Assembly: GCF_921293095.1 (NCBI RefSeq)
Contig: NC_060246.1
Coordinates: 84,627,030 to 84,691,029, forward strand
Direction of reading: 5' to 3'
Source of the DNA: Ischnura elegans
Lineage: Eukaryota; Arthropoda; Insecta; Odonata; Coenagrionidae
DNA length: 64,000 nt
Both the position numbers and the translations under genes were made by a program. This document shows, piece by piece, positions 37,801 to 45,979 of this stretch. Below the pieces are notes generated by a model. That model saw only the letters and a list, made by a program, of their open reading frames with translations, was not told where the DNA came from and ran no database searches. The stretch's first letter is position 1. Every line of letters begins with the position of its first letter.

Positions 37801-40800
37801 TTATGGTTCCCGATGCCGCAAGTGAAGTGACCTTGGGGTGAGGCTTTGAGCGCTGATACGACGCAGGATGCTAGAAGGTAGCAGAGTACCCTACTAGCGG
37901 GTAGCGCATGGCTTAAATAAGGATTATTAATACCTTATCAAACGAAGGAAACTTTCCGACCATAGGCAGTTTTAATAGGTGATTATTAAGAGACGTTTCC
38001 CTGAGCTATGTGCCTCGTGCATGCATTGGTAATCTCAGACGATGTAAAACTCCTATCTACTCGTATAGAAACTAGGTCCCTGTGACGTCACGTGGAGTGC
38101 CATCGCATGGGCGCCAATCTGGCCTTTTTCAAATGAGGATAAAATTGACCCTTGCCATTCGTCTAAACTGGTATTTCTAAAACCAAATAATTTGTATATT
38201 ATGAATACACTAATGGTGGGTAACGAGCCGCAATCAATGCCTTTCGCTTTCTTTGATGAAGGAAACTACCCTATTTAAGGTCCACAATTTGAAGCACGGA
38301 GTGCTGTAGTTGAAATGTCCTCCACAAAGCTCTCAAGCTGGGATAGGACAGTCTCTGAAATATCACGGCCACCTCCGTAATTCGAACCCGGACCGACTGG
38401 GTAGGAAGCCATCACTCAAGCCACCACGCGATCCCCATCCCTCGTCAAGATTATTACGTTTTACTATGCCTTCTATCTAGACACCATAAGTCGGGGACCA
38501 TCAGTCGTAATTTGATTATACTGCCGATGAAACTCGTCACACTTCTATAAAACCTTAGGGTGTCAATCAAGGGAAGGAAATTAAACGGAGCTCCGTTATC
38601 ACCGAAAAAAAATAATATGAGAATCGAAAATCACCAGAAAAAAAATTTCGCCCTAGAGAAGAGAGATTTGTTGGATGAAACGAGGGGTAGCAATCGGGAG
38701 AAAAATGTAATGGATATATCTGGATGGCCCCGCAAGTGTCAAAATACTCTTGCGCATAGTAACATATTTTCAATACTTAAATTAAAAAATACAGGTTATA
38801 AAGTTTAATCCTATTTTTATGCTAATTTGTTTAATCATTTATTTATTATGTTTCTCAATTTTTCGAAAATAGAATTTTTCTTAAACTGCAATGAGTCTTA
38901 AAACAATTTTAATCCGCAACCGATAGCTTATAGCTGTATCAAGTCGTTGAGAGAAGCAACATTTTCAAGGGCTAAAACTATTGCGTCCATGCATAGTTCA
39001 AATATTTCCCTAGTCATCCGTTTGCGTATCGAGTCTCTATCTCGTTCCAATGCACAATGAGAGGGGTCAAAGTCTTGAAGTGACCCAATATTCACATTCC
39101 AACGGTGTTTGATCCACTCCGCCCTGGCGAGCAATGAGTCTGAGTTAATCGGCATGTGAATAATTTAGTTTTATGGATATCATATTTATTAACGCTATCA
39201 ACGAATACATTTAATCATTTTCAGTGATTAAACATAAATTTATCCCGAAGTAATCTCTAAGCGGCTAGGTACTAAAGCAAGGGCAAATTTTACTTGTGAG
39301 TTGATGAATGTGAATTATTTCGACAAGAAAGTGAAGATATTGATCCGTTCTCAAACATGTTTGTCTACAGTGGCAGCGAGGGGGGGTTTTGGGGGATAAA
39401 ATCCCCCCTCCCCCCAGATATCACAGAAATTTTTAAGTTAAATCTATTTTACTTAATTGGATTAATATTGCTTATAGAATAGAGTGAGGATTAATAAAAT
39501 ATCCCTCAGAAGGCCGTAAAAATCACCATTTTGAAACATTTCTTAATTTTTTCCGGCGGAAGGCCTTCGCACCTCCCGTTTACCCTGGCGGGTATGATAA
39601 ATATACCCCTAAGCCCCCCAGTATTAGTTGCGCCTGAAACTCCCCCTAGCTTTAATTCCTGGCTGCGCCCCTGTCAGTCTATTCACCATTTGAAAATATG
39701 CGTCCATGTACGAAGGGTGAATTATTCTGAGACAAACAAAAGGCATTTTGGAATTATGACTACAGTGAAACCTCTGTACTCGAACACCTCTGACGAGGAC
39801 ATTATGAAATTTTCCTGGCAGAAGAATGTACACATTATAGTATAGCGATAAAACCTGTAGAATACGGGCATCGACACATTTTTGGTACCTACTAATTTTT
39901 CTCTTATGCGGACACCATCGCCATGGGTTTTCTCACCCTTCCCTTAAAGTTGAAAGTTTTTTCCTCAAAAAATAGCGTTTGTGGATCGCTGGGGAAAATA
40001 TGTAATGAGGTAATGGTCAAAAAAGTGAACTATGCGGTTATGGGGGAAGGGACTGAAGTGTCCATACTTGGAAATCTAATCCCTAACGAAAGAGCACCTC
40101 ATGGGGTCCTCCACCCTACCCCAGGCCCGAGGGTAGCGAGACACGGCCACGAAGGAGGCTTCGATAACACGCGCCTAAGTTGACCTTGCCCACGAGAAAT
40201 CGGCTGCGCATGATTCATAAATAGCCAATCACCAGTCAGTAAATCCATTATGTCATATTGTTAATTCAAATTTATTTTTAACTATTCAGAATTGATATTT
40301 GAAATAAAAGGATGTCTTTAAATAATAACAGTATAATATAATTATTATAGTATTCTACCGATTAAGGTAGGTTTCATGGAGTACTAAAGAAGTACTCTGG
40401 GAGCCTCCCTTTCCTTCAAGCACTGCCTTCTTCAATTCGAAATATGGCCTACTCCCTTTCATTCTATTATTTTCCTTCCTCTCCCTCGTTTACCTAACAT
40501 TCTCCCCTCTAAGTACTCGCTCCATCCACACCTTCTGTCTCCCCCGTATCTCATCTAAAAGCTGCCTCTCCTCACCCACCATGTCCAGCACTTCTTCGTT
40601 CCTCCTCCTCTATGTCCACATCACCTTCTCCATTCTTCTCCCCACCCACATTCCGAATACCTCCAGTATCTCTTGTCCTCCTTCTTGCGTGGTGAAATAA
40701 AGTTTTGTAAGGGTCACCTTCAACTTAGGGACACCTCTCATTTAAGGACACATTTTCTAGGACCGATTAAGTCCGTAATTGAGAGGTTTTACTCTAATTC

Positions 40801-43497
40801 CTCCCGTATCCCAGACTTGAGACTTCAATGTAGGTTGGACATGCCCAGGAAAAAGGTGCAGTTAGGTCACCTAGCCATCAGGCGACTCCGCTTAAGTTCA
40901 CTATTGACATGTCCACGATTGCTCCCATAATAATCAATCATTCCACTTTCCTAGACCTTCTCCACTTAGAGTATCGCTAAGGTCCAGAGGCATCGGAACT
41001 ATTCGAGAGCGTCCAGGGAAGGTGATGGAAATAAAGAGGCTTCTAAGAAAAGGACGTATATCTTAAGAAAAAGGTTTGCATTTTTCACAGTTGGTTGGAC
41101 AGACAGGGGTTGGGGAGGGGATTTATTCCCTTCCCACCCTCTAAAAAGCCCCATCAACTTACCCCACTCATATTGTACCTATATTGCGAGAATACTTCTT
41201 CAGCTATATCAAAGTATAGTATTATTAATAATTGTCAAAAGTTTCACTTACATCAATTGAAAAAATGTCTGATTCGTAACACATTGCGAATGGATCACGA
41301 ATTTACTCATGTTTCACTAACCATCTGTTATGGATGGGTCATGACTTAACTCATTTTCTACATTCTGCCTTAATATGCCACCTGTAATGATTCATCATAA
41401 CTACTTTGTCTAAGCACTGATTACGTGAGTAGAGAATGTATTAAACTTGATTGCTTTTGTGTTTTTAATAGTTAGCAAGTAATTACCGTATAAGCGCGTG
41501 TAAGAGGCGCACCTTTTTTCCCAGAAATTGCAGCCGAAAATGAGGGTGCGCCCCTTACACAAACTTTTTATATTCCCCCCCTCCCCTTCGCCGGTCGCAA
41601 ATCTAAGGGGAACTGAGTGGCCTTGGTTTTCAGCGTGAGTCAGTCATCTGAAACCCTAGGTCAAAAACAAGCGGCAGGCAGGGGAGCTTCTCCCTTAGTG
41701 ACGTATTTTTTGTAAGCATCGCGCCGTCACGTCGGTACCCCAGAGGTGAACATCGCGGTGATCGCGCATGGTTTTTCGCTCCGGAGGGCGCGCTAAATTT
41801 ACTGCCACGAGTGGGCATCCCGCGGCATATATACTGCATGCAGTATTCGCTTATCAAACGTAGAGAAACGCGTAGTTTTGAAGGATATACCTGGTTAATA
41901 GTCAATATCTGCCTTGCCGAGTAATTTCCATTACGCCGAGGACCTGATTTTTCAAAAATCATCTTCGGACGCTAGTATGAAGATTATTGCAAGTGAAAAT
42001 TATATTGGTGTCAAAACCTGCGCTTTAAAAAGTCGAACGAGTGTGTTCATTGTTGGACTAAATTGTGGATAAAAGAAACCAGAAATGCTTATAAGTGAAG
42101 AGCGCGGAGGGATAGGTCGAGGGGAAGGAGCGCGCTCCCTCCCCTCCGTATTTCAAGCAACGAGGCTATGAGCGAAGGAGCAAGGGAAGGACTTGTCCGA
42201 TCTTGCATGTGACGTCGTTGCCTTCAAAGCGAAGGGGCGAAGGCGCAGCAATGTGATACACGCAGTTTGCGTTGCCTGAAGTTTCCAGTCCGTCTCGTCT
42301 TGTTTGAATTCGCTTAAGCTACGCTTGTTTCTTCCGAAATTGTGCTGTTTGGAATATTTTGAATATTAGTAGCCTTTTTGTAACTATTAATCATTGTGTC
42401 AAAAAATTAGAGCTTAAAAAACTTAAATTCTGTCATATATGCGTCGCGTTGTATCTCTTTCTTTTTTCGAACCTCGTGCGAGTCATACAATTATTTAAAG
42501 CTATCGAGATATCTTCGGGCTCAGTAGATAACTCACCTAGAATTTGGCCTCCAGAAACTGGGAGATCGATCAAGGTCAGTTGGTGAGACGGGGTAGGGAT
42601 GAAACACGCTTCCATTGTTCCCCTGTAACTTGATATTTTCCTATTTTCCTCGGAAAGGAAAATAACGGCAGAGGCATTGGCTGATGGAGGGCCGAGTGTG
42701 GCTCCGCTAAATCCACGACGTGGTTATTATCCTACGGCGCTGAGATTGCCCCGATTGTTGTCCAAGCTCTTGGGAAGGTTCATGCTATGTGCCTTTCGTG
42801 TTTTGCCTTAAATTTTCCACATCTGCAATTCTATTGCAATAGTCCTGCGAGAGCATTTAAACAAAATTGTTCGTGAATAGGACAAGCATCGTAGAGCAAC
42901 GACGTATACGAAGGGAGGATCGGAACTTTTTCTACTCCCTCTTATGCCGCTATTACCGCCGCAGTTACCAAAATTTCGTCTTTCAATCAGTATTGAAAGA
43001 GGAAATTTAGATAACTGTCGAAATTCCAGGCATACGTCTGCAACACCGCGCGATAGTATTAAAAAAAGCCGAAAAAAATTTTACTTCATAGCTTCGATGC
43101 TCAAAATAGGAGTGCGCCTCTTACACACGCTTATACGGTAAATTAATTAAAACTGACTGCAAAAACCAGGATTACTGGGAAATATGCCCGGCCACATGGG
43201 TAAGTTAAAAAAAAGTCCAGTCTTTGTGTGTTAAATTTTCTTTCCAGGTTACTCCATCTAAGAGAAGTGGGAGTCCTTGACAGAACCTTTAAGCAGTGGG
43301 TGCCACAAAAACCATCTTGCACCAACTCTCATCACTCAACATCACGACAGTTTGTGAGTATTGGATTAGAGGAACTGTGGTCATCTTTCTCCCTTCTGTG
43401 GGCAGGGGCCATTGCTGCACTCTCTCTCCTGTTCCTAGAAAATCTGATTCGTACCTACTCAAGGAAGAGGAAGAGATTTCACAAGTTTATGCACTGA
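19685..43497 (+). CDS. Ir75: Ionotropic receptor of the IR75 group, complete, 12 exons
   Basis: Ligand-gated cation channel subunit of the chemosensory iGluR-related family; IR75 members act in olfactory neuron dendrites, usually with a co-receptor such as IR8a, and often sense acids or amines. Twelve exons join in phase to 2136 nt (711 residues plus stop). Visible parts: signal peptide at about 1-21; the N-terminal FACW region; S1 ligand-binding lobe (RRSNFQGDTLTAGSV about 274-288; FDGLVGALQRQEVDLGATGM in exon 7); M1 about 407-427; pore VVMMVIGAVCQQG about 457-469; M3 479-505 with SYAAN at 496-500 (SYTAN in glutamate receptors); S2 (GLFAFQVE, then KCGLGNVELI); Cys653; M4 about 674-692; basic tail. 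All internal introns have GT-AG ends. Introns are transposon-rich. The IR75 group is inferred from overall motifs; ligand unknown. Confidence 0.9.
20191..20399 (+). CDS. Ir75: IR75 exon 2
   Basis: It encodes EIRAMMKGLSNAGIQSNFIE through SKCPNIQLLFEM in the N-terminal domain. The GTAAGT donor follows 20399. Two acceptors fit the phase: TTTACAG before 20191 and the more pyrimidine-rich TTTTCTCCAATTTAG before 20215, the latter removing eight residues. I list the longer form. Confidence 0.75.
20468..21411 (+). mobile_element. mariner remnant in receptor intron 2
   Basis: The ends are inverted: CGAGGGGTATATGGAAACTA at 20468 against the reverse of TTTTCATATGCACCTCG at 21394-21410. The plus strand holds an N-terminal mariner piece (CELGSAIKFLPANMVASIEI, then TVRKWRRKL) and a C-terminal piece (WKVIDHPPHSPDIALCEYNL, then FTALKKDLGGRR). 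The middle is mostly deleted (0.94 kb against about 1.3 kb). At the position of the third catalytic Asp (usually SDYHLF or CDFFLF) the reading is CEYNLF. Confidence 0.82.
22094..22290 (+). CDS. Ir75: IR75 exon 3
   Basis: A TTTTGTTTTTAG acceptor precedes AFQYKAFDSMHFWLVLHD. The exon ends ILLDSEVTFVIKR with GT at 22291, leaving two bases over. A second in-phase AG lies before 22103 and would shorten it by three residues. Confidence 0.82.
23275..25727. mobile_element. Tigger-like element with TA duplication, receptor intron 3
   Basis: CAGGCATCCCCCGAGTTACG at 23275 is mirrored at 25708-25727, with TA on both sides (23273-23274 and 25728-25729). Subterminal GTAAGTCGAAATTTACGTAA text recurs near the right end. 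No transposase was recognised in the part not occupied by the nested element. Confidence 0.8.
24103..25159. mobile_element. Harbinger-like element nested in the Tigger element
   Basis: TGCCTTGTTTCCACTACG at 24103-24120 is perfectly inverted at 25142-25159, and TAA flanks both ends (24100-24102, 25160-25162), the TWA duplication typical of PIF/Harbinger. The plus strand carries MANPERKNFLDDEMEILLSI, then YEEENIQRRFRG, near 24380-24470. This is possibly the start of the Myb-like or transposase protein; it breaks soon after. Confidence 0.78.
25893..26214. mobile_element. piggyBac-type MITE, receptor intron 3
   Basis: TTAA at 25889-25892 is followed by CACTTTAACTGCCACCGGGC, and the right end GGCTGGCAGTAAAAGGG is followed by TTAA at 26215-26218. 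A TTAA duplication and inverted ends are the piggyBac signature. No coding sequence. Confidence 0.7.
26590..26720 (-). repeat. Possible SINE remnant
   Basis: On the minus strand GGTCCCGGGTTTAAATCTGG resembles a degenerate B box within tRNA-like context. No clear A box or tail was seen. Confidence 0.3.
26916..27084 (+). CDS. Ir75: IR75 exon 4
   Basis: The acceptor TTTATGCTTTCAG leaves one base to complete an Arg codon, then NSTTGHLRCFYDVYRVSKGD and ISTDENS follow. FYDVY is a recognisable spot in the IR75 N-terminal region. It ends LTEAENT at the GTAAGT donor, phase 0. Confidence 0.82.
27753..27992. repeat. Head-to-head inverted repeat of a Penelope-like end, receptor intron 4
   Basis: A perfect 97-bp inverted repeat (27753-27849 and 27896-27992) with a 46-bp spacer. 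Each arm holds CTGATGA, a hairpin (ATGAC with GTCAT), GAAAC, GTTGGG and, further on, ACCCGGTGGGAAACCCGAG, the same order as at 17.1 kb. The core reads plus at 27904-27935 and minus at 27841-27810. The spacer contains a partial copy of the arm start (27854-27872) and 23 nt matching 27320-27342 inverted. Confidence 0.85.
28344..28616. mobile_element. hAT-type MITE, receptor intron 4
   Basis: CAAAGGCGGGTTTAGAGGCA at the left and TCTGGATCCTGCCTTG at the right form the ends, with GGGGGCAGGTGCCCCCC and GTGCCCCCCC inside. TTTACGGG (28336-28343) and TTTACGGA (28617-28624) form an 8-bp duplication with one difference. Confidence 0.65.
28967..29086 (+). CDS. Ir75: IR75 exon 5
   Basis: Acceptor TTATCCTTGTAG, phase 0 on both sides, 40 codons. 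It encodes GILTQTNDTKCYILNTPRDL and ends RRSNFQGDTLTAGSV, the R-x-N-F-x-G-x-x-L-x-x-G-x-V pattern that starts the S1 lobe in IR75 proteins. GTAAGT follows. Confidence 0.85.
29661..29776 (+). CDS. Ir75: IR75 exon 6
   Basis: Acceptor ATACTGTTATAG; encodes ITEPQLFTGMHDMEKRHIDT then WTKINYFVVEDMSLDLNFT. Part of the S1 lobe. The GTAAGT donor leaves two bases over. Confidence 0.87.
29937..30104 (+). CDS. Ir75: IR75 exon 7: S1 lobe
   Basis: Acceptor AAATGTTTCAG; encodes WGYQTNGSFDGLVGALQRQE then VDLGATGMLFKADRMMVMDY. Matches the G-x-F-x-G-(L/V)-V-x-x-L to DR-x-x-V-x-DY stretch of insect ionotropic receptors. GTAAAT follows. Confidence 0.9.
30459..30715 (+). CDS. Ir75: IR75 exon 8: M1 and pore
   Basis: A long T-run acceptor (TTTTTTTTTACAG). 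Encodes ILFRQPSLASVTNIFLQPF, the M1 helix (VWMCALIMFSIKVVALTVEM), a charged loop and the pore segment VVMMVIGAVCQQ. The GTAAGC donor leaves one base over. Confidence 0.92.
31300..31890 (-). mobile_element. LINE reverse transcriptase fragment, receptor intron 8
   Basis: The minus strand reads EINSMLRFADEIAVVAETED (the RT FADD-type box), a frame shift, then GGKITSDGRSKKEIFSRIAH and QLIRTYIWSMLLYGSEAWAM. This resembles the portion following the piece at 13.3 kb, from the same or a closely related LINE type. Confidence 0.82.
31948..32156 (+). CDS. Ir75: IR75 exon 9: M3 and start of S2
   Basis: Acceptor TTCTTTTCATTTCAG. Encodes FYSPPSSLSARITFLVLWMA then SLFLFTSYAANVVALLQTPS, the M3 helix with its highly conserved exit, then VPMEVGIQDV of S2. 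GTAAGT donor, phase 0. Confidence 0.93.
32261..32383 (+). CDS. Ir75: IR75 exon 10: S2
   Basis: Acceptor ATTATTTTCTATTAAG, 41 codons, phase 0 on both sides. Encodes ETTDSLAKELYHTKIEPYHE to VQKGLFAFQ. The G-x-F-A-F motif is typical of IR75 S2 lobes. GTATTT donor. Confidence 0.9.
32931..33440. mobile_element. 510-bp TIR element, receptor intron 10
   Basis: A perfect 35-bp inverted repeat starts GGCCCCTTGCACACACACCG at each end, flanked by TA. GCCGG-rich subterminal repeats follow. No coding sequence. TIR style is Harbinger-like but no TWA duplication is clear. Its centre (33180-33320) has the Penelope-like order GTGAGA, GGGTA/TACCC hairpin, GAAAC, GTCGG, then GGTATCCCGAGAAGATTT, so it may be a composite. 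Confidence 0.7.
34230..34920. repeat. Two related GC-rich copies and an ATCTATTAGAT-rich segment
   Basis: GAATTTTGGTGCATCTGAGG (34252) and GAATTTTGCTGCATTTGAGG (34604) start two related purine-rich stretches about 350 bp apart. At 34777-34892 the words ATCTATTAGA and TCTAATAGAT recur in both orientations. No coding or element ends could be fixed. Confidence 0.4.
35160..35766. mobile_element. CACTG-ended MITE with internal GGTTTGGGTGTG-type repeats, receptor intron 10
   Basis: CACTGAGAGAACAGGTTTGG at the left mirrors CCAAAGTGTTTTTTCAGTG at the right. In between are at least ten variants of TTTGGRTGTGACACCCAAA-like half-words in both orientations, clustered at both ends. No transposase. CACTG ends with subterminal repeats resemble CACTA/Chapaev-type non-autonomous elements, but no target duplication was clear. 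Confidence 0.55.
35925..36073 (+). CDS. Ir75: IR75 exon 11: S2
   Basis: Acceptor GTTCCGTGTTTCAG. Encodes VEHTIGYKVISETFTVEEKC then GLGNVELIRTPLLGIPIARD and SPYKEILSQK. The TF-x-x-x-E-x-C-x-L block is characteristic of IR75 S2. GTAAGT donor leaves two bases over. A near-repeat of 36103-36220 follows at 36228-36345 in the intron. Confidence 0.9.
36100..36350 (+). repeat. Tandem duplication inside receptor intron 11
   Basis: A stretch of about 120 bp (TTTCCACTTTCTTTACTTGG through TTTGCAGGCCATGGGCAT) is present at about 36108-36214 and again at about 36236-36341 with few changes. It holds no exon that fits the receptor phase. Confidence 0.7.
36710..36874. repeat. 50-bp hairpin flanked by 16-bp direct repeats
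   Basis: Arms 36724-36773 and 36777-36826 are inverted with two differences and a 3-base loop. AACAGCAAGATTATTG occurs at 36710-36725 and again at 36859-36874. Lies in receptor intron 11. Confidence 0.85.
37212..37525 (+). mobile_element. LINE 3' end, receptor intron 11
   Basis: The plus strand encodes NEEVLRRVREGRRLTKTLTR, NNLISHILRHDG, then after a frame shift VKRLADRGIEWRAASNQS. This is the common C-terminus of the LINE type at 13.3-16.7 kb. It ends in a GATGATGATGATG tail near 37520. Confidence 0.78.
37609..38275 (+). mobile_element. 667-bp TA-flanked MITE, copy 1
   Basis: Starts TAGGGTGGTTTCCTAC and ends GGAAACTACCCTATT, with TA at each edge as likely target duplication. A second copy in reverse orientation lies at 60160-60827, sharing most of the sequence, for example GTACGTATTTCACGCTTTTA and TTTGTATATTATGAATACAC. 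No coding sequence. Confidence 0.8.
38310..38445 (-). mobile_element. tRNA-derived SINE
   Basis: Minus strand GATCGCGTGGTGGCTTGAGT, GATGGCTTCCTACCCAG and B box GGTTCGAATTA share order and spacing with the element at 1-76. It sits right beside MITE copy 1. Confidence 0.6.
38937..39155 (-). other. Unassigned open stretch
   Basis: Minus strand, 73 codons with MPINSDSLLARAEWIKHRWN to LALENVASLNDLIQL and a stop. Composition looks protein-like, but no family is recognised and it is not in phase with the receptor gene, whose intron contains it. Probably a transposon fragment. Confidence 0.25.
39368..39672. mobile_element. hAT-type MITE, receptor intron 11
   Basis: Ends CAGTGGCAGCGAGGGGGGTT and TTCCTGGCTGCGCCCCTG; flanks TTTGTCTA and TCAGTCTA could be a mutated 8-bp duplication. 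G- and C-runs inside match the MITEs at 28.3 and 51.7 kb. Confidence 0.6.
39763..40793. mobile_element. Tigger/Tc1-like element split by a LINE piece
   Basis: CAGTGAAACCTCTGTACTCG after TA at 39761 pairs with GAGAGGTTTTACTC near 40793 followed by TA. Text between resembles subterminal CACCTCTCATTTAAGGACAC-type repeats. No transposase seen. A LINE fragment lies inside. Confidence 0.55.
40375..40690 (-). mobile_element. LINE 3' fragment
   Basis: The minus strand reads RRNEEVLDMVGEERQLLDEI then RGRQKVWMERVLRGENVR, comparable to the NEEVLRRVREGRRL segment at 37.2 kb but clearly divergent. Confidence 0.6.
41485..43140. mobile_element. 1.65-kb Tigger-like element, receptor intron 11
   Basis: CCGTATAAGCGCGTGTAAGA at 41485 mirrors TCTTACACACGCTTATACGG ending at 43140, with about 28 bp inverted and TA on both sides. 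No transposase was recognised; the open minus-strand stretch at 41962-41630 has no known domain. The right end is only about 107 bp before the last receptor exon. Confidence 0.75.
43248..43497 (+). CDS. Ir75: IR75 exon 12: M4 and stop
   Basis: Acceptor TTTTCTTTCCAG. Encodes LLHLREVGVLDRTFKQWVPQ, KPSC, then the M4 helix (SFSLLWAGAIAALSLLFLEN) and a basic tail ending KRFHKFMH, stop TGA at 43495-43497. Confidence 0.92.
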
Positions 43498-43680
43498 AAG
43501 TCCAAGAGCAAGGATACAGCTGTATGATTTTGAGCATCTTGATCTACATACTAGCTGAGACTTGCAAGCATGTATCCAGCAGAAAAAGTGAACTAACAAA
43601 TTTGCAGATACTCTTCTCTGAGTTAGAGAGACCTATCATCGAAAGAACATCTTGGTTCATTTTAATAATATTCACAGACC

Positions 43681-45170
43681 CTATTGGAAAAAAATCACCA
43701 GATTCAATTGAATATCCATATATTGAATTTTGAAATATTCAATTGTACATTAGGAAATTCAGTTGAATTAGAACTAAATATGCTATTGAATTTTGAAATA
43801 TTCAATTGAATTCCCAAATATACAATTGAATTCACAAATCTCCACATGAGAAAAGAACTTATTTTGGATCACGTAGTCACGAACCAACCTCTTACAATTA
43901 TTGGGAAAGAAACGTCGCTTTGACATACATCGTTATCGAAAAGAGCCATGAAAATAATATTAAATGTCAAAGCCACGTTCAACAAATATAAAATTGGAAT
44001 CTCAATATTCAATTGAATTCACTCACAAGGTCTCCGCTGGAATTACTTATCACGATTATCACAAACCACCTATGACAGCTTGTAACGCAAATTTAAACTA
44101 CTATCACGACTTTTATGTACGTTAAATCCTTCCTTCCCCTACAAAAAGATAGTGGGCATAATGCCGACACCTGCCTAGGGAAGATAGCCAACGACAACAA
44201 TGCCGATACTGTTATCCCATTGTTCATGCTGACGTGCATGTGGTTGACTGAACTGTGGTTGAGTGTTTGCTTGTGGAGAAAACATTTATTAACATCAGTA
44301 TTATTTAACCTATGCTAAATGCCCACAGTGTTGAGTTAGGTCATTCGTGTGTCTCTTCAGTGATACAGTGAAAGCCTCAATGTGAATTTTGTGTTTTAGT
44401 GTGTTCATTTAGTAATTTATCATTTGTCTTCAGTTATTTGAGTGATCACTAATATTTGTATTTGACATGTAAGCATATTTATTTAACAAAATTGTGTGTG
44501 CGTTACGTCGCTGACATGAAACTTCAAGCATAGTTGGAGTAGTGAGTATCAGGCAGGTTTGTTTGTGTGAAGTGAAATCCCCTTGTTCTTGTATATACAT
44601 CAGTGACATGTTTCTGTAGTGAAGCACACGTTTTATGTTGGCTTAATGCACAACCAGAATTATATTCATTAGCAATTTTAAGTAGTCTTTCTTAGCTAAT
44701 GATGTACATGTGAGATATTTGTTGGAGTAGTTGTCATCACTAATCACCGCAGAACTTTTGCTTTTCGATGACTATTCAAGATTGTTGGAACTGGTGAAAA
44801 TTGTGGTTGTGTTAATCATGGCAAAGATTTTGCTTTTTGATGACTATTCAAGATTGTTAGAAGTGATGGAAGACGTGGAAAAGCACAATTAAAGTTTTTA
44901 TGACACTGCTTCAAAAAAGATTTCAACTGTAATTTCTGTTTACATATTTTAGTTGTTTAGAATTTGGGATCTGTGAAATTTAGATTTTAAGCATGCTTTA
45001 CCGAATAAATTTACCACATTGGATGAATTTTTATATTCGTAAAAATTTTCGACTGAAAAAATTCGATCGAACAGTTCAATTGAAATTTATCACTTTTCAA
45101 ATGAAAAAAAATTCAATTGAAATATGCCACTTTTCAATTGATGGTTCAATTCAATATTTCCGATAGAACC
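43681..45170. mobile_element. 1.5-kb element with 8-bp duplication in the receptor 3' flank
   Basis: CACAGACC occurs at 43673-43680 and 45171-45178. The ends CTATTGGAAAAA and TTTCCGATAGAAC are inverted. Subterminal ATTCAATTGAAT-type words recur in both ends (43705-44015 and 45060-45155). No transposase seen. An internal 70-bp repeat (CGATGACTATTCAAGATTGT) occurs twice near 44768 and 44838. hAT or P type by duplication length. Confidence 0.72.
45004..45009 (+). promoter_or_regulatory. Candidate polyadenylation signal for the receptor
   Basis: AATAAA here, inside the element at 43681-45170, is the first canonical signal after the receptor stop at 43497. A second lies at 45180-45185, just past the element. 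Use by the gene is inference. Confidence 0.3.
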
Positions 45171-45973
45171 ACAGACCAAATAAAAGACTGAATAACAGCT
45201 ACAACTGAAACTTCTTTCACACTAGCCATACTTGGTTTCAGAAACTAGTCAGAAACAATTGAATTCATTGCTACAAATTTTCATGCCCATAGATGATGAA
45301 AATTAAGAAATTATCATTTAATTAAGGCAACAATGCTCAATGAGGGTAATATGGAGTCTGAGCATTTACTCTGGACGTTAACAACAAACTGTTCTGCAAC
45401 AGCCTCATATATTCGAAGAATCTGCTTAGTAATCATGTACACAAAACAGTTGATCTACACATGAAAAAGAAATGACATCTTCATTGATTTAATCATCAGT
45501 ATTAATTCAAAAGATAATCATCATGCATTCAGTTTTATTGTATACGAAATGATACAAAATGCTGTTTTCAAACAAGCTGATTTTATTACAACACTCACTC
45601 ACAACTGAAATGGTAAATATATTGCACAACAAAATTGTGGTAATAAACACAGCTGCATAAATGAGACTCTTTTCAAATAAAGAAAGCATATCATAAGAAA
45701 CACAGAATTCATGTAAGCCTATCTTTCTTTTATAATGACTTTCTAACAGACAAATACAATTTTTAATAATAACTAATAGTATCAAACAATAGCCTAAAAG
45801 GTTTATAAATAAAGTTTATTGCTTATTGTTAGTGTGAATCAGCTTGAAAACTGATATTCCTAACAATTAATACCAAGCAAATGCTATTATGATCATCAAT
45901 TTAATGCGATAGCAATTGGTTGACAAAGGCATCGATTGTTGACGTTTTTCAAAAGACTAAGGTTTGAGTAAAA

Positions 45974-45979
45974 TTTATT
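45974..45979 (-). promoter_or_regulatory. Candidate polyadenylation signal for RPAP3
   Basis: TTTATT on the plus strand (AATAAA on minus) lies 705 bases beyond the RPAP3 stop, the nearest canonical signal I found. The 45186-46683 stretch otherwise holds no recognised feature and is probably 3' UTR and convergent intergenic sequence. Confidence 0.35.

Noticed and set aside
41630-41962. 110-codon minus-strand stretch as a transposase
   Set aside because: No helix-turn-helix or DDE motif could be seen; left as non-coding interior of the TIR element.
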